Of a stretch of 64,000 bases of DNA, positions 40,833 to 48,580 are shown piece after piece. Numbering within the stretch: the stretch's first letter is position 1; every line of letters starts with the position of its first letter. The position numbers and the translations under genes were made by a program. Origin of the DNA: 79-D21 sp022839995 (GTDB taxonomy: Bacteria; Synergistota; Synergistia; Synergistales; 79-D21); contig JALHIN010000002.1 of assembly GCA_022839995.1 (NCBI GenBank), positions 45,102 to 109,101 of the forward strand, read 5' to 3'. The notes below the pieces were generated by a model. The model was not told the DNA's origin, searched no databases, and worked only from the letters and a program-made list of their open reading frames with translations.

Positions 40833-41792
40833 TCAGCGACGGGCATCCCCCCTTTGCAGGGACCTGAGACGGGGCTTCCCCTCGGTTTTCAGCAAGCTGT
40901 TAAGCGGGCTGGCCTTGGAGTGTGCTTCCCTGAGGTCGTCATCGGACAGGGCAAGATAGCGTTTCGTCATGTCCAGGTTGGAATGGCCCATTTCCCTTTG
41001 AAGGGCGAAGAGGTTTCCGTTGTTCCTCAGGAACATGATGGCGTGACAATGGCGGAGGTCGTAAGGGCTGATCTTCACTCCAAGGCGTTTTCCGTACACC
41101 TTCTTTAACCGGTAGCCCCAGGAGTTGATCCGGTAGGATTCGCCTTCGTCGCTGCAGAAGATCGGAGATCCCTGCCAAGCCTCTGGACGGACGGCAAGCA
41201 GGCGAGAGATGGCCTGGCTGCAAATCCTGGAAATGACGAGGGTTCGGGCCCTTCGAGTCTTCGAGACTTCCGGGCGGATATGAACCTCAAAGCCCGCAGG
41301 ATTGAAGTCGCAGGGGTAGAGTTGGAGGGCTTCCCCCGGGCGGATCCCCGTATCGAGTTGGAGAAGGAGCAGGGCCTTGTCCCGTAGACCGGCGAAGGTC
41401 CCCGTATCCGGGAGATCGAGAAGCCGCTGGAGCACGTCGGGGGCGATCCGCACGATGCGGGGCTCGGCGTGCCTGGCCTTTATCCCCTCGATCGGGTTCT
41501 GGTGGAGCAATCCTTCTTCCCTGGCCCAGTCGAAGAAGACCTTGAGATACTTCCTTCTTATATTGAATGTGGCCGGTGCCACATTTTCCCCCAGGTACCG
41601 GTAGACACAGGCGTTCAGCGTGGACGTTCCCCAGGCCTCGGGGTAGCGTGTGAAGAAGCGGACGACATGGACCCGATAGTCCTTCAGCGTCCTGTCTGAA
41701 AGGCCGGTGGCCGTCCTCCACAGAAGAAAGGCCTCCAGGGCATCCTCCCAGGTCTCATAGCACGGCTTTCGAAGCGGAACAACGTTTTGCAT
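40833..41792 (-). CDS. int: Tyrosine recombinase (integrase)
   Basis: A 319-residue phage-type integrase. The N-terminal SAM-like DNA-binding domain is at about 10-95 (EDALEAFLLWRTATGLSDRTLKDYRVHV). The catalytic domain has Arg in DTGIRPGEALQL, YDLRHCHAI as box II (Tyr replaces the first His of HxxR, a common variant), and GHSNLDMTKRYL with the nucleophilic Tyr. The product cuts and rejoins att sites to integrate or excise the element. Start ATG with GGGGAGG upstream. It lies 158 bases inside the right repeat and reads leftward, away from the tRNA. Confidence 0.95.
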   Translation of the reverse strand: MQNVVPLRKPCYETWEDALEAFLLWRTATGLSDRTLKDYRVHVVRFFTRYPEAWGTSTLNACVYRYLGENVAPATFNIRRKYLKVFFDWAREEGLLHQNPIEGIKARHAEPRIVRIAPDVLQRLLDLPDTGTFAGLRDKALLLLQLDTGIRPGEALQLYPCDFNPAGFEVHIRPEVSKTRRARTLVISRICSQAISRLLAVRPEAWQGSPIFCSDEGESYRINSWGYRLKKVYGKRLGVKISPYDLRHCHAIMFLRNNGNLFALQREMGHSNLDMTKRYLALSDDDLREAHSKASPLNSLLKTEGKPRLRSLQRGDARR

Positions 41793-41850
41793 GATCCTCC
41801 CCTCGCTTTCTTAAGTTCCGCAAGGGAGAGGCTTAGTCCGGAAGGCTTGT

Positions 41851-41867
41851 TCAGGAGTGACGGCCTA
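41851..41867 (+). repeat. Candidate integrase arm-type site, right
   Basis: Second copy of TCAGGAGTGACGGCCTA, 83 bases before the right repeat, between it and the integrase start; direct orientation to the copy at 35162. Confidence 0.55.
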
Positions 41868-41936
41868 CCCGTTTGACCTATTGGAAATGGCCAGTGGAGG
41901 AGTGGGACGGTTCACAGACTTTGGAGGGAGAAAACG

Positions 41937-41965
41937 TTGCCCGGACGGAACGCCCGTGGTAAGAT
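41937..41965 (+). promoter_or_regulatory. Rebuilt tRNA-Arg promoter with element-supplied -35
   Basis: TTGCCC (41937-41942) lies in element DNA exactly 17 bases before the shared TAAGAT (41960-41965). The same spacing is seen at the left end with TTGAAG from the host. The element thus restores a full promoter for the tRNA it splits. Confidence 0.65.
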
Positions 41966-42027
41966 ATCCGTCGTTCCGGTGGGCCCGTAGCTCAGGTGGA
42001 TAGAGCGACGGCCTCCTAAGCCGTAGG
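41951..42027 (+). repeat. Right attachment repeat (attR), 77 bp
   Basis: Perfect copy of 35027-35103. It continues into TCGCCAGTTCGAG, the T arm of the intact tRNA-Arg, so the chromosomal 3' half of the gene is on this side. Confidence 0.93.
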
Positions 42028-42057
42028 TCGCCAGTTCGAGTCTGGCCGGGCCCGCCA
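41981..42057 (+). tRNA. tRNA-Arg(CCU)
   Basis: A 77-base gene with encoded CCA. The acceptor stem GGGCCCG pairs with CGGGCCC; the D arm is GCTC...GAGC; the anticodon loop CTCCTAA gives CCU for AGG codons; the T loop is TTCGAGT. It is the integration target of the element on its 5' side. A terminator follows at once. Confidence 0.97.
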
Positions 42058-42059
42058 TC

Positions 42060-42080
42060 GCCCTGAAAAGGGCTTTTTTC
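42060..42080 (+). terminator. Terminator of tRNA-Arg
   Basis: GCCCT-GAAA-AGGGC followed by six T residues, two bases after the tRNA CCA end. Confidence 0.85.
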
Positions 42081-42114
42081 TTTGCCTGCAGGTTCAAGGC
42101 GAAAGGGAGTCGGC

Positions 42115-42633
42115 GTGCTGAAACGATCGGGTTTCTTTCTTTTTTTCCTCTTTTTTCTGGCACTTTGTTCCTCCCTCTACAACTGGCCGGCAACAGTGAT
42201 GGAAATTAGGCTAGAAAACGGCCCAATCCTTTTTTCCGACGCTGTCCCGGAAGGCTGGTCGATCAAAAGCCAAATCGTCCACTCTTTGGAGCGCACGCCG
42301 GTCGAAGACGAATACCGGGTTGTCGGAGGGCGGATTTGGCAGTGGGAGGAACGGTTTCGCTCCAACAACGCTGGGCTTCCGACAGTCGAACCATCATGCG
42401 GGCGTTTCCTTTCATCAAAGGAATGGTTTGTCATTCGAGGGGGAAGAAATCGCTGGGAATCCCTCGACTATCGGATCGGCACTTCCTCGCTCGGAAAGAA
42501 CGTCCTTGTGTTGGAGGGGTACGGTGCGGCCGTCGTCCACGAAAGGTTTGCCGGGCAAAGGATACGGTTGCAATCAAGAACCCGTCCACTTGGAAAAATC
42601 TTTCCGGTTTTAAACCTGTTCGATTTCCGTTAG
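42115..42633 (+). CDS. DUF1850 exported protein, TRAP-TAXI partner
   Basis: A 172-residue protein with an N-terminal hydrophobic signal or anchor (LKRSGFFLFFLFFLALCSSL) followed by ILFSDAVPEGWSIKSQIVHSLERTPVEDEYRV, the DUF1850 pattern. DUF1850 genes are usually found next to TAXI-type TRAP fused permeases, as here, and are thought to be periplasmic or membrane-attached helpers. GTG 42115 follows AAGGGAG. No TAXI solute-binding protein gene is adjacent; the integrative element and tRNA lie directly upstream. Confidence 0.82.
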   Translation: MLKRSGFFLFFLFFLALCSSLYNWPATVMEIRLENGPILFSDAVPEGWSIKSQIVHSLERTPVEDEYRVVGGRIWQWEERFRSNNAGLPTVEPSCGRFLSSKEWFVIRGGRNRWESLDYRIGTSSLGKNVLVLEGYGAAVVHERFAGQRIRLQSRTRPLGKIFPVLNLFDFR

Positions 42634-42679
42634 ACTGTTCCTGAACCAACGAACTCTTTTCTGGAAGTGGGGGATCCTC

Positions 42680-44668
42680 TTGATTGGAGAAGGAAAGGAA
42701 AACATTGTCGCCGGGGGAACCGAAAAAATCGACCTCGACGAGATCATGCGGAAATACGATGTGGAGGCCCGCTTCAGGACACTATCAGGCAAGCAGGCCC
42801 TCTTGGTGACGGCCATCGCGATGGCCATGTCGCTTTTCCATCTCTATACCTCCGGGATGGGACTTCTGCTGGCAATCAAACAGGGAGCCGTTCACCTGTC
42901 GTTTGCCCTTTCTCTCATTTTTTTGCTTTATCCGGCGACCAACAAGGGCAGAAAAGACATCATCCCCTGGTACGACATGGCGCTGGCAGCCGTTTCGGCC
43001 TTCTCTTCTCTTTACCTCGTCCTGTTCTTCGATCAGCTCGTCATGCGGGCAGGTCTGCCAACGACCCTGGACCTGGCCATGGGCTTCGTCCTGATCGCCC
43101 TGCTCCTGGAGGCCACACGCAGGGTTTCGAACCCCATCCTGCCCGGAATCGCCATCTTCAGCCTCCTCTACTGCTATTTCGGCCGTTACATGCCGGACAT
43201 GTTTGCCCACAGGGGATTCGACATCCCAAGGATCATCAACCACATGTACTTGGGGACAGAGGGTATTTTCGGGGTTCCGCTGGGAGTTTCGTCCACTTTC
43301 GTCTTCATGTTCATCCTGTTCGGGACCTTCCTTGAACAGACGGGGATGGGAAAATTCATCATCGACCTCGCCATGGCCATCGCAGGTTGGTCCACAGGCG
43401 GACCGGCCAAGGTCGCTGTAGTCAGTTCGGGCCTGATGGGGACAATTTCCGGTTCCTCGGTGGCAAACGTCTGCACAACGGGAATGTTCACGATCCCCCT
43501 CATGAAGAGCGTCGGGTACAAGCCTTACTTTGCGGGAGCTGTCGAAGCGGTTGCTTCCACGGGCGGGCAGATCATGCCGCCGGTCATGGGAGCTGCAGCC
43601 TTCATCATGGCGGAATTTCTGGGCGTGCCGTACATCAAGGTCGCACTGGCAGCGATCATTCCGGCCCTCCTTTACTACCTGGCCGTCATCGTCCAGGTTC
43701 ACCTGGAAGCCTCCCGCCTCGGACTCAAAGGGTTGCCCAGGGAACAGCTGCCGCGCATCTGGGGACTTCTGAAAACGAGAGGCCAACTTTTGATCCCTCT
43801 AATCGGGATCGTCTATTTCCTGCTGTCCGGGTACACCCCCATCAAGGCCGCTTTTTACGGGATCCTCCTCAACATCGTGTGTTCCTACCTGAACAAGGAA
43901 ACCGCCCTGACGCTGCCCAAGTACAAGAGCGCCCTTGAGAACGGGGCCAGGACCGCCCTAGGGGTGGCGGCGGCCTGCGCTACCGTCGGCATGGTCGTAG
44001 GCATGGCGACCCTGACGGGCCTAGGACTCAGGATCGCGGGAGCCATCGTGGAAATCGCCCACGGGAGCCTCATCATCACGCTGATCATGACGATGATCAC
44101 CAGTATCCTCCTCGGTGCAGGACTCCCGACAACGGCGAACTTTATCGTCACGAGCACCATGGCCGCACCAGCCCTCTTCGCCCTTGGCGTTCCTCCGATC
44201 GCGGCCTACATGTTCGTCCTGTACTTTGGAATTGCTGCCGACCTGAGCCCGCCCGTTGCTTTGGCCGCCTATGCGGGTGCCGGGATCGCAGGAGACGACC
44301 CGATGAAGACGGGATTCACGGCCATGAAGCTTGCGCTGGCGGGCTTCCTGGTTCCCTACATTTACGTTTACAACCCCATGCTGGTTCTCGTGAATATCGA
44401 ACCGGTCAGCCTGACGATCAGCGTCGTAACGGCCATTATCGGGGTCTTCCTCCTTGGGATTGGAACAATCGGCTTCTACAAGGCACCCGTAAACGGATTG
44501 TTCCGCATCCTCGCGATTATTGGAGCCCTGGGCCTGATGACGCCAGGCATCAAATCGGACATCGCGGGACTTTCAATCCTGGTTGGCCTGCACTTCTTCC
44601 AGGTGATGAAGGCCAGAAAGATTCGCGGCTCGTCGGACACGATCAACCAAGCAAACTCCGACGCCTAG
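42680..44668 (+). CDS. TRAP transporter fused permease (TAXI type, 4TM-12TM)
   Basis: A 662-residue inner-membrane protein with around 16-18 hydrophobic segments, joining the small (DctQ-like) and large (DctM-like) TRAP subunits. Characteristic pieces are GTFLEQTGMGKFIIDLAMAI, VVSSGLMGTISGSSVANV, EAVASTGGQIMPPVMGAAAF and ILLGAGLPTTANFIV. It imports an organic acid or amino acid type solute with an ion gradient, working with a periplasmic TAXI binding protein coded elsewhere. TTG start with GGGGG about ten bases upstream, 46 bases after the DUF1850 gene. The substrate cannot be predicted. Confidence 0.93.
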   Translation: MIGEGKENIVAGGTEKIDLDEIMRKYDVEARFRTLSGKQALLVTAIAMAMSLFHLYTSGMGLLLAIKQGAVHLSFALSLIFLLYPATNKGRKDIIPWYDMALAAVSAFSSLYLVLFFDQLVMRAGLPTTLDLAMGFVLIALLLEATRRVSNPILPGIAIFSLLYCYFGRYMPDMFAHRGFDIPRIINHMYLGTEGIFGVPLGVSSTFVFMFILFGTFLEQTGMGKFIIDLAMAIAGWSTGGPAKVAVVSSGLMGTISGSSVANVCTTGMFTIPLMKSVGYKPYFAGAVEAVASTGGQIMPPVMGAAAFIMAEFLGVPYIKVALAAIIPALLYYLAVIVQVHLEASRLGLKGLPREQLPRIWGLLKTRGQLLIPLIGIVYFLLSGYTPIKAAFYGILLNIVCSYLNKETALTLPKYKSALENGARTALGVAAACATVGMVVGMATLTGLGLRIAGAIVEIAHGSLIITLIMTMITSILLGAGLPTTANFIVTSTMAAPALFALGVPPIAAYMFVLYFGIAADLSPPVALAAYAGAGIAGDDPMKTGFTAMKLALAGFLVPYIYVYNPMLVLVNIEPVSLTISVVTAIIGVFLLGIGTIGFYKAPVNGLFRILAIIGALGLMTPGIKSDIAGLSILVGLHFFQVMKARKIRGSSDTINQANSDA

Positions 44669-44697
44669 GCCCAGGAACTGAAAATCGAAGGTGCCTT

Positions 44698-44725
44698 GCC
44701 GCCCCGAGCGGAAGCTCGGGGCGGC
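44698..44725 (+). other. 12-bp GGAA-tetraloop hairpin directly before ileS
   Basis: GCCGCCCCGAGC and GCTCGGGGCGGC pair perfectly around GGAA, 12 bases before the AGGAGG of ileS. There is no T tract. It could be a terminator-like or mRNA-stabilising element or a translation control hairpin; no T-box features (specifier loop, AGGGTGG antiterminator) are seen. Confidence 0.5.
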
Positions 44726-44750
44726 ATAACCCCTTTCAGGAGGTTTATCT

Positions 44751-47540
44751 ATGCCGGAGGATTACAAGAATACGCTCAACCTGCCCCAGACAGATTTCCC
44801 GATGAGAGCCAACCTTGCCACGAGGGAACCCGGTTTCCTGAAGATGTGGACGGAGATGGACCTTTATGGGAAACTGATGTCCAGAACCGACGGGAAACCC
44901 CTTTTCATCCTTCATGACGGCCCACCGTACGCCAACGCGAACATCCACATCGGAACCGCCTTCAACAAGATCCTGAAGGACTTTATCCCCAAATACAAGT
45001 GGATGCAGGGATACCGGGCCCCCTACATCCCCGGCTGGGATACTCACGGCCTCCCGATTGAGCTGCGGGTCCTGAAAGAAGAGGGGGCTACCAAAGAATC
45101 CATTGACCCTGTGGTGTTGAGATCGAAATGCACCGCCTATGCCAGCCGTTTCATCGACATCCAGCGGGAAGAATTCAAGCGGCTGGGTGTTCTGGGCGAC
45201 TGGAACCACCCCTACGTCACGTTTACGCCGGAATACGAGGCTGCCCAGCTCGGCGCTTTTGCCGACATGGTGGAGAAGGGGTTCGTCTACAAGGGTTTCA
45301 AGACCGTCTATTGGTGCACGGATTGCCAAACCGCACTCGCCGCAGCTGAAATCGAGTACGAGGACGAATCTTCCCCGTCGATTTTTGTCTCCTATCCGAT
45401 GGCCGATGCTGGAGAAAGGTTCGAGGCTTTAGCCGGAAAAGATGTTTTTGTCATCATTTGGACAACGACACCCTGGACGCTTCCGGCAAGCATGGCCGTG
45501 GCCCTTCAGCCGGACTACGAATACGTCTTCGCCCCTGCGGGCGGCAACGTTTACCTCCTGGCCGCCGAACTTCTGAGTTCTGTCGAACAGGAAACCGGCT
45601 TGGCTTTCTCCGAACCCATCCTTCGCTGCAAGGGTCGAGAACTGGAAGGGCTTGTCGCGATCCACCCGTTTTATGATGAACGAAAAGTCCCCCTGGTCCT
45701 CGCCGACTATGTCACCCTGGATTCCGGCAGCGGTTGTGTGCATACCGCCCCTGGACACGGTGTCGAAGACTTCGAAACCGGGATCCGGTACGGCCTGGAA
45801 ATTTACAACCCGGTCGACCCGACAGGCCGATTCCTCCCCGAAACGCCGCTCGTCGGCGGACTTTCACTGGAGAAGGGAAGCGAACGGGTCTTCGAGCTTC
45901 TCCTCGAAAAAGGGCGCCTGCTGGGCAAAGGAAGAATCCTGCACTCCTATCCGCATTGCTGGAGATGCAAGCAACCCATCATCTTCCGTGCGACAGAACA
46001 ATGGTTCGTCGCGGTTTCTGAATTCCGCAAGGAAGCCCTTGAAGCAATCGACCGAGTCGAGTGGATCCCCGACTGGGGGAAAGAGCGAATTTCGAACATG
46101 GTCAGGGACCGATCCGACTGGTGCATCAGCCGCCAGAGGGTCTGGGGAGTTCCCATCCCTGCCTTTTATTGCGAGGATTGCGGGGAACTGATCCTGACGC
46201 CAGACAGAATCCGCCTTGTGCAGGAAAAGGTGCGCCAGGAGGGAAGCAGCATCTGGTGGAAGGCCGCTCCTGATGAACTGCTCGGCGATCGCGCGGTCTG
46301 TGACAAGTGCGCTTCCGCGAAATTGCGGAAGGAGACCGACATCATGGATGTCTGGTTCGATTCCGGATCGAGCCACATCGCCGTCCTGGAAACCCGTCCC
46401 GAGCTCCGCTGGCCGGCAGACCTCTACCTGGAGGGGAGCGATCAGCATCGGGGGTGGTTCCAGACGTCCCTCCTGAATGCCGTCGCGACTCGAGGCAATG
46501 CGCCTTTTCGGTCCGTGCTGACCCACGGCTTCATCGTCGACGGGGAAGGCCGAAAGATGTCGAAATCCCTGGGCAATACCGTCAGCCCCCAGGAGGTGAT
46601 CGAGAAATACGGTGCCGACATCCTCAGGCTATGGGTAGCCTCCACGGATTACCGCAACGATATCCGGATCTCGCAAACCATCATTGACAATCTTGTGGAG
46701 ATGTACCGGCGCATCCGCAACACCTACCGGTACCTTCTCAGCAACGTGTTCGACTTCCAACCGGAAAGGGATTCCGTTTCTCCCGAGGAAATGGACGAGA
46801 TGGACCGTTGGATCCTTTCGAGGCTGCAGGCGGTGACCGATCGAGTGACCCAGGGCTTCGAACGTTTCGAATTCCATATCCCGACCTTTGTCGTCTATCA
46901 ATTCTGCGTCAATGAACTTTCCGCGTTCTACCTGGACGTCAGCAAGGACCGCCTTTATGCGTCCGCTGCCGCGGAAAGAACCCGCCGGAGCTGTCAAACT
47001 GTTCTCTGGAAACTGCTCCATGTTCTTGTCCGCGCCCTGGCCCCGGTGCTGAGCTTCACGACCGAAGAAACATGGCAGGCCATGAGGACCATCGACAGCG
47101 GCCTCCCAGAAAGCGTTTTTCTGGCCGATTGGCCCAAAGTCGAACCGAAATGGACTAACCAGGAACTGGAAGCGAAGTGGGAAGGGATCCTCTCGGTCCG
47201 AGGAGGATTTTGCCGTGCCCTGGAAGCCGCCAGGGGCAAGGGTCTGATCGGAAAAAGCCTCGAGGCAGAGATCGCGGTGCTTGAAGCCCCGGAAAAGATT
47301 CGCGGCACACTCCTCTCTGCAACGGAAGAGGACTGGGAAATGATCTGCATCGTATCCACCTTCCGAATGGACGCCGAATCAGCGGATGATTACGATCTCA
47401 TCTTCGACGACGATGAGACAGGTCTCCGGGTGGGCATCCGAAAAGCCCGCGGGACGGCCTGTCCCAGGTGCTGGAGGATCTCCGCCGAATCTGGCGAAAA
47501 TGGACTTTGCACTCGCTGTTCACGGGTGGTGGCCGGTTGA
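44751..47540 (+). CDS. ileS: Isoleucine--tRNA ligase
   Basis: A 929-residue class I synthetase. The catalytic motifs are HIGT in NANIHIGTAFNK and KMSKSLGN; GWDTHGLPIE precedes the editing CP1 insert (TTPWTLPASMAVAL, the Thr-rich editing site, then SGSGCVHTAPGHG with Asp in GVEDFETG). The C-terminal zinc knuckle CPRCWRISAESGENGLCTRC is present, as in the bacterial type. AGGAGG is eight bases before the ATG. It is followed by an RluD-type gene; no lspA lies between them. Confidence 0.98.
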   Translation: MPEDYKNTLNLPQTDFPMRANLATREPGFLKMWTEMDLYGKLMSRTDGKPLFILHDGPPYANANIHIGTAFNKILKDFIPKYKWMQGYRAPYIPGWDTHGLPIELRVLKEEGATKESIDPVVLRSKCTAYASRFIDIQREEFKRLGVLGDWNHPYVTFTPEYEAAQLGAFADMVEKGFVYKGFKTVYWCTDCQTALAAAEIEYEDESSPSIFVSYPMADAGERFEALAGKDVFVIIWTTTPWTLPASMAVALQPDYEYVFAPAGGNVYLLAAELLSSVEQETGLAFSEPILRCKGRELEGLVAIHPFYDERKVPLVLADYVTLDSGSGCVHTAPGHGVEDFETGIRYGLEIYNPVDPTGRFLPETPLVGGLSLEKGSERVFELLLEKGRLLGKGRILHSYPHCWRCKQPIIFRATEQWFVAVSEFRKEALEAIDRVEWIPDWGKERISNMVRDRSDWCISRQRVWGVPIPAFYCEDCGELILTPDRIRLVQEKVRQEGSSIWWKAAPDELLGDRAVCDKCASAKLRKETDIMDVWFDSGSSHIAVLETRPELRWPADLYLEGSDQHRGWFQTSLLNAVATRGNAPFRSVLTHGFIVDGEGRKMSKSLGNTVSPQEVIEKYGADILRLWVASTDYRNDIRISQTIIDNLVEMYRRIRNTYRYLLSNVFDFQPERDSVSPEEMDEMDRWILSRLQAVTDRVTQGFERFEFHIPTFVVYQFCVNELSAFYLDVSKDRLYASAAAERTRRSCQTVLWKLLHVLVRALAPVLSFTTEETWQAMRTIDSGLPESVFLADWPKVEPKWTNQELEAKWEGILSVRGGFCRALEAARGKGLIGKSLEAEIAVLEAPEKIRGTLLSATEEDWEMICIVSTFRMDAESADDYDLIFDDDETGLRVGIRKARGTACPRCWRISAESGENGLCTRCSRVVAG

Positions 47541-47554
47541 GCGGCAAGAAATGG

Positions 47555-47580
47555 GGGAGCCCTATGATTCCAGGGCTCCC
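47555..47580 (+). promoter_or_regulatory. Hairpin enclosing the rluD ribosome site and start codon
   Basis: GGGAGCCCT (47555-47563) pairs with AGGGCTCCC (47572-47580). The 5' arm holds the likely ribosome site GGGGGAG, and the ATG is the first three bases of the loop. A weak T stretch (TTCGTTTTC) follows, so it may alternatively be the ileS terminator. Confidence 0.55.
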
Positions 47581-48580
47581 TTCGTTTTCACCGAAGGGAA
47601 ACAGGGGGGGAGCCCCGGACCTGGATGAAAGCGACGCAGGCCCCCTCCAGGAAGAAAGCTGCGAAACGTTTCAGGTCCTGCCCGAAGAGACGGGAACCCG
47701 GCTGGATGTCTTGGTCAGCAGGCGCCTCGGGTTGACTCGAAGCTACGCTAACCGGCTGGTCCGAAAAGGCAAAATCCGCCTTTCTTCGGGACAAGCTCCC
47801 AAGCCGGCGCTGAAGCTCAACGAGGGCGTTCAGGTGGAAGTTCTCGTCCAGGAGATCGAGAACCTGGACCTCGTCCCAGAACCCGTTGACTTCGGGGTCG
47901 TCTATGAGGACGAAGACATCCTCGTGGTGGATAAACCCGCCGGACTGGTCGTCCACCCTGCACCGGGTCACTGGACCGGTACTCTTGTCCACGGACTTCT
48001 TTACCGGGATCCGAAAATCGGCTTGATCAACCGGGTCCTCCGGCCCGGCATCGTCCATCGGCTCGATTCAACCACGTCTGGTCTCATGGTCGTCGCTCGG
48101 ACCAGCGAGGCCTTGGATAAGCTGGTCCTTTCCTTCAAATCGAGGGCCGTAGAGAAAAAATACCTGGCGCTCGTCTGGGGATCTTTCAGGAGTCCGGAAG
48201 GAAAGATCGAAGAACCGATCGGAAGGGATCCAGTCCATCGCCTCAGGATGGCGGTTGTCCCCGACGGAAGGGATTCCCTGACGGAGTATCGTGTGCTTGT
48301 CCGCTACAGGGAAGGGTTCTCCCTGGTCGAGTGCGACTTGAAGACGGGCCGTACGCACCAAATACGGGTACACCTTCGGCACATCGGACACCCGCTCGTA
48401 GGGGATGTCCTTTACGCCCCAAGGAAAACTTCTCCTCTTCCAAACGAGCGTGTGTTCTTGCACTCGTGGCAACTGACGATTCCCCACCCCCGCGACGGGA
48501 GAAGACTCTCATTCCGGGTTCCTTTACCCGCAGACCTCACGGAGATCCTGAGAAACCTTCATCCGGAAGGCGCGCGGTAA
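47564..48580 (+). CDS. RluD-family 23S rRNA/tRNA pseudouridine synthase
   Basis: A 338-residue enzyme with an N-terminal S4 RNA-binding domain (TRLDVLVSRRLGLTRSYANR) and the RluA/RluD catalytic domain: VVDKPAGLVVHPAPGH, then GIVHRLDSTTSGLMVVART with the catalytic Asp, and LKTGRTHQIRVHLRHIGHPLVGD. The usual HRLDKxTSG has Ser instead of Lys. RluD modifies helix 69 uridines 1911, 1915 and 1917; RlmH at 21.7 kb then methylates 1915. The start is uncertain; ATG 47564 has GGGGGAG upstream but is inside a hairpin. The 3' end overlaps the convergent RqcH gene by 44 bases. Confidence 0.9.
   Translation: MIPGLPSFSPKGNRGGAPDLDESDAGPLQEESCETFQVLPEETGTRLDVLVSRRLGLTRSYANRLVRKGKIRLSSGQAPKPALKLNEGVQVEVLVQEIENLDLVPEPVDFGVVYEDEDILVVDKPAGLVVHPAPGHWTGTLVHGLLYRDPKIGLINRVLRPGIVHRLDSTTSGLMVVARTSEALDKLVLSFKSRAVEKKYLALVWGSFRSPEGKIEEPIGRDPVHRLRMAVVPDGRDSLTEYRVLVRYREGFSLVECDLKTGRTHQIRVHLRHIGHPLVGDVLYAPRKTSPLPNERVFLHSWQLTIPHPRDGRRLSFRVPLPADLTEILRNLHPEGAR

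Larger units (their letters stand above)
35027..42027. mobile_element. Integrative element in tRNA-Arg(CCU), about 6.9 kb
   Basis: Two perfect 77-bp direct repeats (35027-35103 and 41951-42027, offset 6924 bases) flank a segment that encodes a tyrosine integrase beside the right repeat. The repeat comprises the -10 region and 5' half of a tRNA-Arg gene; the right copy continues into an intact tRNA, the left copy breaks off after the anticodon arm. Cargo: a 357-residue AT-hook protein, an XRE regulator, four further proteins without recognisable function, an inverted-repeat locus, a frameshifted yfbU-family gene and a small helical protein. No relaxase, helicase, capsid or terminase gene is recognisable, so it may be a mobilisable or satellite element or a remnant. 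Confidence 0.88.

Noticed and set aside
44600..44750. T-box leader for ileS (and similarly for valS, serS, cysS)
   Set aside because: Leaders are too short and lack the T-box consensus and specifier stem; only a simple hairpin is present before ileS.
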